The notes under the pieces: generated by a model
The model's input: only the letters and a program-made list of their open reading frames with translations
The model's database searches: none
What the model was told of the DNA's origin: nothing
Shown: positions 52,493 to 60,506 of the stretch, piece after piece
Numbering within the stretch: the first letter of the stretch is position 1
How the letters are laid out: each line of letters starts with the position of its first letter
Assembly (NCBI GenBank): GCA_023426245.1
Contig: JAFABB010000017.1
Span: forward strand, 1-64,000
Length of the DNA stretch: 64,000 nt
Direction: 5' to 3'
Origin: Bacillota bacterium
Lineage (GTDB): Bacteria; Bacillota; UBA4882; UBA8346
Made by a program: the position numbers and the translations under genes

Positions 52493-55420
52493 TCAATATA
52501 CTTTAAACTCCCATAATGAATACCCATAGCCGGTTCCCCTTTGTATGCCCAACATTTTTACATACCGTGCACTTGTCTGCGTGAAGCCGATTATGTCGGT
52601 TCCGCCATCCCCAGTTGTCGTGGAATAAACATCCGTCCAGTTTACCGTATCATTGGACACCTGGATTTTATAGCTCTTGCCGTACGCTGTCTCCCAGTTC
52701 AGCACTACCTGGTTGATACTTTGGGTTGAGCCAAGATCTACATTGATCCATTCATTATCAGTATAGTTCGAGCCCCATCTTGTACTCATATTCCCATCTA
52801 CTGCATAGGAAGCCGCTACTGTAGAATCCTTAGAAGAACTTGCTGTTGCAGCCTTGTTCTGTGCCAAGCCAGGAGCTTCATACACCTCAAAGTCCCATAA
52901 TGAATACCCATAGCCCGTTCCTCTTTGTATGCCCAACATCTTTACGTATCGTGCACTTGTCGGCGTAAAGTTGATCACGTCGGTTCCGCCATCCCCGGTT
53001 GTCGTAGAATAAACATCCCTCCAGTTTACTGCATCATTGGACACCTGGATTTTATAGCTCCTGCCGTATGCAGTCTCCCAACTTAATATTACCTTGTTTA
53101 TAACATATTGGCTTGTGAGGTCCACATAAATCCATTCGTTATCGGTATAATTCGACCCCCATCTGGATGCTCTTAAACAGTCTACCCCGTTGGAAGCGGC
53201 CAATGAATTGCCATTACTTGAGGAGGCGACCACCGGCTTATAATAGGCAAGAGCATAACCGCTGTCATCAATTGTTCCGCCCTCCGGCTGGGTGATACTC
53301 CTACCTGTAAAAGTACCTGTACCCAGAGTAAATTTTGTCGTTGTTTGCGTCCCATTTCTATTCAATGTTACATTTACCGTAATTCCTGATGTTTCAGGAT
53401 TTGCTGCCGATATTTTTACCGGAGAAGCAGATTCATCAATTATTACCATGCAGGGCTGATCTACCGTTACATCTAAACCGCTCCTTACAGTTACTGTACC
53501 AGCCTGATAAAATAATATTTCTGCAATTCCAAGCGTATTATGGCGCACACCCTGTATTGACGCTGTATTGGATATGATGCTTACCGGAAGGCTATTGGCG
53601 TAGCTGCTTACTTGGGTTGGGCTTTCCCCTGGGAGGACGATATATTGATAACTGGCATTCGTAGGATTAGTGCCATGGTTAAGCCAAAGAGAGAAAACGT
53701 TTTGGGTTATCGATGTTGTATCGCTATCCCGTATAACATTACTCCAACTTCCGGTTATTGATTTGTTCTGTACAGTATAGGTAGCCGTATCCGGGAATAC
53801 ATAACCAATACCGTCATGATACACCCATTTACCGGTAAATGATATCGTATTCCCAGAAAATGGATTCCCATCTACCAGGACACTACCCCGGGCAAGGCAT
53901 TGGTTCAAAGTTGTATGAATCGGAGCTGTTGCAGTTGATGTAATCCCCGCACCCAGAGCGACCATTTCATTATCAAAAAAGAAATACCCTTTTTTGCCGC
54001 TGGTATTCAGTTTGTTGAAATCAAAGGCAGTCGCTCCGTATTTCTCATTGGTTACACCACCCACAAAGGTTTTCGGGTTTGTAAAATCACCATCCTTGGT
54101 AAGCGCATCAGGTGCTGTTGTACCCGGGACATGCGCCCAATCCATCAGCGGATAGATACCCTCATATTCATCGCCATGTTGCTGGATAGCTGTCGCTCCT
54201 TGACAAGTCCAGTACAGTAAATCGTATCCATTCGGATTCATTGTGCGCCATTCTCCACCAGTGACAGTACTCGAAGCCATTTTTACCGTAATTCCGTAAT
54301 TTGTTCTCATATGGGAAGACACCAGTGTATCCCATAAAGTTCTGTTTCCGTTAAGCCCGTTATCAGTACTACCGCCCTGTATATTTGTTAATGCTTTCGA
54401 AAAATCCGAAGCACGAACTGGATTGGCTGTTTGCATCCATTTCAACGGGTCCTCATAAAACCGATTTGCACTGCTCGTATATCCCGGCCAATTCGGCCCG
54501 TTCATTCCCATACCCAGATCCGCTACATTCCCTTTGAGGATCCATCGGGTACCATCCAAAATATAAGAGGACAGGCAGACAATGGCATTCGGATCGAAGG
54601 CAAATACAGTTCCGGTAGTCAAGTAGGCCCAAAAGGCCATATCTCTTGCGAAAGACATTCCATATCCCGTGGTATAATTTTTTTTCCCGTGCTCAAAAAA
54701 ACCCATATCGGTTTGTATACCAGTAACGGTTATCGTAATATTGGCCAATACATTGAATGCGGCAATAGCGGATCTTACTGTATTTGGATCTTCAAGAATA
54801 AGCCCTTTGTACCCGCATTCCTGTGTGTACCACGATGAATTGGTCCCGTCGGTGGTTTGGGCTGCGCTTAAAATATTTACGATATTGGTGACCTCAGTTG
54901 AAGTTAAATAGCCTTCACACATCACAGCTATCTTCATGAGCCTTTCCTGTCTGCCGATACCGTTCTCCCACCAGTTGACCGATGTGGGATTCACTGTAAA
55001 CCAATAATCAATAGCTTTTTGGATGCCGTTTTGCATGGACGGGCTATGGTAATATTGATTAGCCGGATCCGCAAATGCCTGGGCCATAGCTTGCATTCTA
55101 TCCAATGCCAGGTATGGAACCCATGGCGCTCCGTTCGCAGCTGAGCCAGTATCGGCATAATTTACATCCGACCAACTTCCATTGGCATTTTGAGTGGACA
55201 AATAGGTGCCCGCCTGTGACTTGTAACACCACTGTACCCTGGCGTTCGTTCCGTCATTCATGATGTCTTTAGAAATACAAAAAGATACTATTTTACTCTT
55301 CATATTTCTCATATCAGTTATTTCTTGGCTTGTGGCAGCTGACACATTCATTGGTACTGCTGATAATATAGTTATAATTAGAACGGCAAATATAATCCGT
55401 GAAATCAATCGATTAAACAT
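52493..55420 (-). CDS. PL8-family polysaccharide lyase with two F5/8C domains
   Basis: 975 residues, AAAGGAGGGG before ATG 55420. The signal peptide ends N-V-S-A-A-T. The helical toroid (about 30-400) has the aromatic patch N149-W-W and the catalytic pair H244 and Y253 in F-F-E-H-G and T-T-G-Y-G, as in hyaluronate, chondroitin and xanthan lyases. A beta-sandwich follows. The end is two F5/8 type C (CBM32-like) domains that are clearly a tandem duplication (shared R-W-G-S-N-Y-T-D-N-E-W-I and R-Y-V-K-M-L-G-I-Q-R-G-T-G-Y-G). The arginine region usual in PL8 (R-G-R-x-I-S-R) is not recognisable, so specificity is uncertain. Last gene of the YesS-controlled operon. Confidence 0.82.
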   Translation of the reverse strand: MFNRLISRIIFAVLIITILSAVPMNVSAATSQEITDMRNMKSKIVSFCISKDIMNDGTNARVQWCYKSQAGTYLSTQNANGSWSDVNYADTGSAANGAPWVPYLALDRMQAMAQAFADPANQYYHSPSMQNGIQKAIDYWFTVNPTSVNWWENGIGRQERLMKIAVMCEGYLTSTEVTNIVNILSAAQTTDGTNSSWYTQECGYKGLILEDPNTVRSAIAAFNVLANITITVTGIQTDMGFFEHGKKNYTTGYGMSFARDMAFWAYLTTGTVFAFDPNAIVCLSSYILDGTRWILKGNVADLGMGMNGPNWPGYTSSANRFYEDPLKWMQTANPVRASDFSKALTNIQGGSTDNGLNGNRTLWDTLVSSHMRTNYGITVKMASSTVTGGEWRTMNPNGYDLLYWTCQGATAIQQHGDEYEGIYPLMDWAHVPGTTAPDALTKDGDFTNPKTFVGGVTNEKYGATAFDFNKLNTSGKKGYFFFDNEMVALGAGITSTATAPIHTTLNQCLARGSVLVDGNPFSGNTISFTGKWVYHDGIGYVFPDTATYTVQNKSITGSWSNVIRDSDTTSITQNVFSLWLNHGTNPTNASYQYIVLPGESPTQVSSYANSLPVSIISNTASIQGVRHNTLGIAEILFYQAGTVTVRSGLDVTVDQPCMVIIDESASPVKISAANPETSGITVNVTLNRNGTQTTTKFTLGTGTFTGRSITQPEGGTIDDSGYALAYYKPVVASSSNGNSLAASNGVDCLRASRWGSNYTDNEWIYVDLTSQYVINKVILSWETAYGRSYKIQVSNDAVNWRDVYSTTTGDGGTDVINFTPTSARYVKMLGIQRGTGYGYSLWDFEVYEAPGLAQNKAATASSSKDSTVAASYAVDGNMSTRWGSNYTDNEWINVDLGSTQSINQVVLNWETAYGKSYKIQVSNDTVNWTDVYSTTTGDGGTDIIGFTQTSARYVKMLGIQRGTGYGYSLWEFKVY

Positions 55421-55434
55421 GATTTTCCCCTCCT

Positions 55435-56493
55435 TTATGAATTTTTTGAACCGGATAGATTTTTCATAATATCGGCAATCGGTATCTCGGCATATGCTGT
55501 CACTGTATCGGCCGCTCCATAATACACCTTGACTTTATTCTCTTCATAAAGCACACCGCAGCAAAATATCACCTTGCCGAAGAATCCGTTTACTTCATAG
55601 TCCGCTTCCGGTTCCATCACCGGTTTTTTTGAACGGGCAATTACCTTCCAAGGTTCGTCCCTATCCAATAAAACCGCGCCCAAACAATAACGGTCATCTT
55701 TAGTGGCTCCGTGATAGATTTCCAACCAGCCTTCATCAATAAGAAAAGGTACCGCACTTCCGCCGATTCGGCCATTGTCCCAATAACCTTCCCGTGTCCC
55801 CATCAAGTAACGGTGATTCCCCCAACAGAGCAGATCCGGAGATTCTGCGATCCAGATATCGGGATTCCCAAAATGGGATATGGAGGGACGATGCAAGGCG
55901 TAATATTTTCCATGAATTTTTGCCGGAAAAATCTCCACATCTTTGTTATCCGGAGCCAATATCACACCTAAACGTTGAAACGATTTAAAATCCTTGGTCG
56001 AAGCCAAACAAGTGGTAATGCCAATATTTGAAATGGCGCTATAGTTGATGTAATACGTATCATCAATTAAACTGATTCTAGGATCTTCGATCCCGAATGC
56101 CTCATATTCATTCGCCGGGAAAAGTGCCGGTTGTTCTTGGATTTCAAAGTGAATCCCATCGGTACTCCGGGCAATCCGTAAGTGAGACATTGAAGTGAGG
56201 TACGTTCCTTGGGGAGTCCGGATCACGCGCGAATCGGAAAAATTATATAAAGGATTATCTTTTAAAAATTCTTTGATCATTAATTCATGGTTGTTGGGAT
56301 CATACACAGGGGCCAAATAAATCCCAGGATGATCATTTACGGGCCGTTCTGCGATCCGTACCAAAAGAACCACTTCATCATGATAACGGGCGACACCCGC
56401 GTTAAATGAACCGATAACCTCGAAATCGGGCCGGGATGGTTTGACATCTTTAGGTTGAATAATCGGGTTGAATGGTGATCGAAAAATTGACAT
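55435..56493 (-). CDS. GH130 glycoside phosphorylase/hydrolase
   Basis: 352 residues, GGAGGAG before ATG 56493. The GH130 signature I-E-D-P-R-I-S-L-I with the catalytic aspartate is intact, with W-I-A-E-S-P-D-L-L-C-W and Y-Y-G-A-A-D-T. Cytoplasmic. Located between the binding protein and the PL8 lyase, it should process the oligosaccharides that PL8 releases, probably at a mannose residue. Only 14 bases separate it from the PL8 gene. Confidence 0.9.
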   Translation of the reverse strand: MSIFRSPFNPIIQPKDVKPSRPDFEVIGSFNAGVARYHDEVVLLVRIAERPVNDHPGIYLAPVYDPNNHELMIKEFLKDNPLYNFSDSRVIRTPQGTYLTSMSHLRIARSTDGIHFEIQEQPALFPANEYEAFGIEDPRISLIDDTYYINYSAISNIGITTCLASTKDFKSFQRLGVILAPDNKDVEIFPAKIHGKYYALHRPSISHFGNPDIWIAESPDLLCWGNHRYLMGTREGYWDNGRIGGSAVPFLIDEGWLEIYHGATKDDRYCLGAVLLDRDEPWKVIARSKKPVMEPEADYEVNGFFGKVIFCCGVLYEENKVKVYYGAADTVTAYAEIPIADIMKNLSGSKNS

Positions 56494-56684
56494 CGTACTC
56501 CTCCATTTATATAAATCCTAACTAATTATATAAATCCCAACTAAAATATAATTTCAAATCGTTTAATATCAACCCATCCTTAAATCTTAAAACCATGACA
56601 TACACATTAACATTTTAGCCAATTTGGGTGACAGACCACATCGTAGATTAAAGTACAACTTCCGTATCATTCAATGTTTTTTAA

Positions 56685-56718
56685 AAAAAGGGCCCTGAGA
56701 AGACCCAGGGCCCTTTTT
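56685..56718 (-). terminator. Strong hairpin after binding-protein gene
   Basis: A 13-bp perfect stem, AAAAAGGGCCCTG/CAGGGCCCTTTTT, with an 8-base loop, lies 15 bases after the binding-protein stop. It reads as a terminator in both directions; the GH130 and PL8 genes further on would depend on read-through or a second promoter. Confidence 0.82.
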
Positions 56719-56732
56719 ACTTGTTGGAATTA

Positions 56733-58211
56733 CTATTTCTTCTTGGCTAAAAAAGCATTGACTTGCTTCTGCATCTCGGCGACGACCTTATCATAACCGG
56801 CTGCTTTGTAAGCTTTCGTAACTGCATCGCTATCCGTGGTTACGCCATTCCAAAGCGGAAGCAGTTTGGTGGAAAGCAATGCGGTACATTTGGCTACTTC
56901 AGCTTTGACCGGCTCAGGATCAAAAGTAAAACCGGCTAAGATTGATGGCGTGTAATTCTTTTCATCCATTGTCATTTTGGTTAATCTCATATCTTCGGCA
57001 TTCATCCCGGCATCCAAACGGATCTGTGCCGGATTGCCGCATAGAACATACCAGGGAAAAGTATATCCGGTTGCCGGGTTATAACCTTCCGGTAGTTTAT
57101 ACAAATTTTTACCGGCATCAATCCAATCTTGGCCTTTTGTACCATGAACAATCAGATCATAATTTTCTTGGCTGCTATAAATCCAGTTCAAGAACATGAT
57201 CGCCCGTTCGGGATTTTTGGACTTCTTGTTTAAGCATTGGAAGTTCCATTGTTTAAAGTCGGTCAATGGTTTTTGTTTTTCAAAGTACGGCACCCATTCA
57301 CCAACTTCAGCGCCACGAACTGCAGCTTTCAATTGGGTATCCGTTGCCACTCCGGCATCACTACGGGTGACCGCGATTCTTCCGGCATTCCACAAAGCCT
57401 TCCAATCCTTCTGGGAAAGAATATCTTGATCAATGTAGCCCTTTTGGTACCATTTTTGAAACATTTTTAATTTGTTTTTATAATCAGGTAATTGATAGAA
57501 GGGAACTACCTTTCCGGTATTGTTCAGTTCAAAGGCCATACATCCATTATTGCCGATCGGCATCCGGGAAAGCGATTTAATGTATAATTCATCAAACACT
57601 GAAGTATCGTTATTAAAGGAGATACCTAAAAGCGAGGAATCCTTGGCCTTGACAGCCGCCAAATACTTTTCCAACGAAGCCCAGCTATTCACGGCGCCTA
57701 CATGATACTTTTTCGCCAAGTCGGTACGGTAAGCAATGCCGGAGCCCAAGTTGCAAAATCCAATGGGAATTCCATAAATCTTGCCTTGAGACTTGTTATA
57801 TTGCATCATCTTAGCGGGAATGGATTTTAATATACCTTGTCCGTATTTAGCCAATAAATCATCCATTGGCAAATACATATCTTTGGCGATCATTTGATTC
57901 ATATGCAACCAGGGCGCATCAAAAAACAGATCTCCGGTATCCCCGGCCGTCAATTTGACTGTAGTTTTGGAAGCCAAATCACCCCAGGGAATAAAAATGA
58001 TACTGATCTTGTTGATATTCAATTCTTGTTTGACCCGTTTGTTTAATTCATCAAATACCTGATCGGATTTGGCAGGCGGATCACCTGGGCAATAAATAGT
58101 AATCTCATCGACCGGCGCCAAATTACTCCCAGCGGCAAAAACCGAACCGCTGAAAACTGCTGCCAAAAGTACCAACGGCAGTATTAAACCTAGAAATCTT
58201 GAACCTTTCAC
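56733..58211 (-). CDS. Extracellular oligosaccharide-binding protein (LipO/YtcQ-like)
   Basis: 492 residues from GTG 58211 (GGGAGG seven bases upstream). The signal peptide ends G-S-V-F-A-A-G without a lipobox cysteine. Longer than the other binding proteins here and of the type paired with LplB/LplC permeases: I-P-W-G-D-L-A-S-K-T near residue 74 and D-S-A... T-K-A-Y at the end. Third gene of the operon, after both permeases, unlike the other loci where the binding protein comes first. Confidence 0.9.
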   Translation of the reverse strand: MKGSRFLGLILPLVLLAAVFSGSVFAAGSNLAPVDEITIYCPGDPPAKSDQVFDELNKRVKQELNINKISIIFIPWGDLASKTTVKLTAGDTGDLFFDAPWLHMNQMIAKDMYLPMDDLLAKYGQGILKSIPAKMMQYNKSQGKIYGIPIGFCNLGSGIAYRTDLAKKYHVGAVNSWASLEKYLAAVKAKDSSLLGISFNNDTSVFDELYIKSLSRMPIGNNGCMAFELNNTGKVVPFYQLPDYKNKLKMFQKWYQKGYIDQDILSQKDWKALWNAGRIAVTRSDAGVATDTQLKAAVRGAEVGEWVPYFEKQKPLTDFKQWNFQCLNKKSKNPERAIMFLNWIYSSQENYDLIVHGTKGQDWIDAGKNLYKLPEGYNPATGYTFPWYVLCGNPAQIRLDAGMNAEDMRLTKMTMDEKNYTPSILAGFTFDPEPVKAEVAKCTALLSTKLLPLWNGVTTDSDAVTKAYKAAGYDKVVAEMQKQVNAFLAKKK

Positions 58212-58276
58212 AATATTACCTCCCTTATCTTTTTACTTACTTCACCGGTAATCCGGATAAAGTCTTTTGGTATTGA

Positions 58277-59221
58277 TTATTCTTTAATTGATCCCACAGT
58301 TAACCCGGAGATAAAATACTTTTGGACAAAGGGATATAAAAATACAATCGGTCCAATCGTTACCACTACTGTAGCCATCCGTACTCCAAATGCCGGAGGA
58401 ACTTGATTGGCGCCGGGAATATTATTCATCATTTGATAAGCTACCGTGATATTCGAAATTAATCGGCGCAATAGCAGCTGGAGCGGGTATAATTCTTCTT
58501 TTTCGATTAACATTAAGCTAAGCCACCAATCGTTCCAGTACATCAAGGCAATAAACAAACCAACCGCCGCTAGTACCGGTTTCGAAAGCGGTAAAATGAT
58601 TCGAAAAAGAATGGTCATATCGGAGGCTCCGTCAATATAGGCCGATTCCATCAACGAATCCGGCAGGGTACGGAAATAATTGCGTACCAGGAAAAAATAC
58701 CAGGGATTGACAAGATACGGAATGACCATAGCCCAAATCGTATCCGACAGATGCAATAAGCGGGTACAGACCATATACCATGGGACCATGCCACCGGAGA
58801 ACAAGACGGTAATCAAAACATACACCGAAATATACTTGCTCCATTTCACTTGACGGTTGGAGGCTACATATGCCAATGCTGTGGTAATCAATAATGATAA
58901 ACTGGTGCCGAGGACAGTAACGATGATGGTGATTAAATAGGCATTTGGAATTTGTTTCCCGGCAAAAATAACTTCATAGGCATATTTTGACCAGTGGGAA
59001 GTCCATAAGGCATATCCATGGCGAAGAATCTGGTTCTCCTCAGTCAATGAACCAATCACGACAATCCAAAATGGTATTACGCATAATAAAGTCACCATTG
59101 TAATGGTAATATAAATCAGGAAATCAACCCAAAGTGATTTTTCCCGTTTTGGTTTCATTTGGTTTTCTCCGGTATCCTGAATGATTTTATCCCGAATAAT
59201 TTTTAATTCAGTAGACTCCAT
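58277..59221 (-). CDS. ABC transporter permease (LplC/YtcP-like)
   Basis: 314 residues from ATG 59221, chosen because GAGGAG lies nine bases upstream; the open frame beyond is not translated by that site. Six helices, EAA loop M-E-S-A-Y-I-D-G-A-S-D-M-T, and tail I-S-G-L-T-V-G-S-I-K-E. Partner of the LplB-like permease that precedes it. Confidence 0.92.
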   Translation of the reverse strand: MESTELKIIRDKIIQDTGENQMKPKREKSLWVDFLIYITITMVTLLCVIPFWIVVIGSLTEENQILRHGYALWTSHWSKYAYEVIFAGKQIPNAYLITIIVTVLGTSLSLLITTALAYVASNRQVKWSKYISVYVLITVLFSGGMVPWYMVCTRLLHLSDTIWAMVIPYLVNPWYFFLVRNYFRTLPDSLMESAYIDGASDMTILFRIILPLSKPVLAAVGLFIALMYWNDWWLSLMLIEKEELYPLQLLLRRLISNITVAYQMMNNIPGANQVPPAFGVRMATVVVTIGPIVFLYPFVQKYFISGLTVGSIKE

Positions 59222-59258
59222 ATCATACCACTCCTCAATTGAAAACAATTATCGAACT

Positions 59259-60239
59259 TCAAAATAAGGCGCCTTCCGGATGAACTTTGCGGATAATATG
59301 ATTTGCAATCATCACCATTACAAAACCCATAACTGACTGGTACAAACCAACCGCTGAAGCCATTCCCACATCGTTGAGTAATCGTAATGACCTAAAAACA
59401 AAGGTATCAATTACATCAGTAGTAGGCAGCAACGAACCATTATCACCGACCATGCCATAAATCATTCCGAAATCTCCCACAAAAATCCGGCCAACCGCTA
59501 ATAATGTCAGGACACTGATCGTAGGTGCAAGCATTGGAAGTGTAATATGGCGTATCTGTTGCCAACGGTTAGCCCCGTCCACTCTCGCCGCCTCATACAA
59601 GTCCATATTAATACTGGCAATCGAAGCCAAATAAATCACTGCTCCCGAGCCCACCCATTTCCAGGAATTAAAAAATATCAATATAAAAGGCCAAAGATCA
59701 GCCCGGTTATACCAATTAATTGGCTGTTGACTCATACTCCGCTGCCAAGCGGGAATTAAACCGGTGCTCGAAGAGAATAAACTTTGAGCCATCATACTCA
59801 CAACAATCCATGATACAAAATAAGGTAAAAAGGCAAAGGATTGACTGACCCGTTTGAATACTTTACAACGGATTTCATTGAGTAGAATCGCTAATCCTAC
59901 TTGAGTGATAGTATTGAAGGCAATAAATAAAACGTTTAAATACAAAGTATTACCGGTAATCCGGAAAAAATCAACCGAACCGAAGAAATAATTGAAGTTT
60001 TTAAGTCCGATAAAATGCCCATCAAAAACACCTTTGGCCGTGGTAAAATCTTGAAAGGCAATAATGATTCCCGCCATCGGCAGATAGGAAAAAAGCAAAA
60101 AGAAAATAATGCCAGGGGCGGCAAGCAAATATAACCAAAAATGTTTCCGTAGGCGATCCCGAAAACGCTTTTTGGAAACCAATTTTTCCGTAATAACCGA
60201 GGTTAAGGGAGAGATAGTTTCATTTGACATTTTCTTCAA
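59259..60239 (-). CDS. ABC transporter permease (LplB/YteP-like)
   Basis: 326 residues from TTG 60239 (AAAGG four to five bases upstream; ATG 60230 possible). Six helices, EAA loop Y-E-A-A-R-V-D-G-A-N-R-W-Q-Q, and the N-terminal W-L-Y-L-L-A-A-P-G of this subfamily. First gene of the operon and divergent from the membrane-bound AraC regulator. Confidence 0.92.
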   Translation of the reverse strand: MKKMSNETISPLTSVITEKLVSKKRFRDRLRKHFWLYLLAAPGIIFFLLFSYLPMAGIIIAFQDFTTAKGVFDGHFIGLKNFNYFFGSVDFFRITGNTLYLNVLFIAFNTITQVGLAILLNEIRCKVFKRVSQSFAFLPYFVSWIVVSMMAQSLFSSSTGLIPAWQRSMSQQPINWYNRADLWPFILIFFNSWKWVGSGAVIYLASIASINMDLYEAARVDGANRWQQIRHITLPMLAPTISVLTLLAVGRIFVGDFGMIYGMVGDNGSLLPTTDVIDTFVFRSLRLLNDVGMASAVGLYQSVMGFVMVMIANHIIRKVHPEGALF

Positions 60240-60318
60240 TGCACCTTTCTGAGCATAATAGTATAATCAAAGAACGCAGTCGACTTTATGGAAAGCTTTT
60301 TTGTTCCAATCAAACCTG

Positions 60319-60344
60319 CTGGTTGTCTTTTATACTACAACCAG
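60319..60344. promoter_or_regulatory. Inverted repeat in divergent control region
   Basis: CTGGTTGT and ACAACCAG are perfect 8-base arms 10 bases apart, about 80 bases upstream of the permease operon and 160 upstream of the AraC regulator gene. Candidate operator for the divergent promoters. Confidence 0.4.
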
Positions 60345-60506
60345 AATCGAAAACCCGATACTGAAAGATTCGACTAAAAATAAGGTTATGAAAAAAATTG
60401 CAGTATGAAAAATGACGAATCCTCCAATTTTTAATGAAGATAGGGAGTTTCACTTTCAATTTGTTCATAAAAGAATTATGATGAAAAGGATTGAGAGGTA
60501 TATTTG

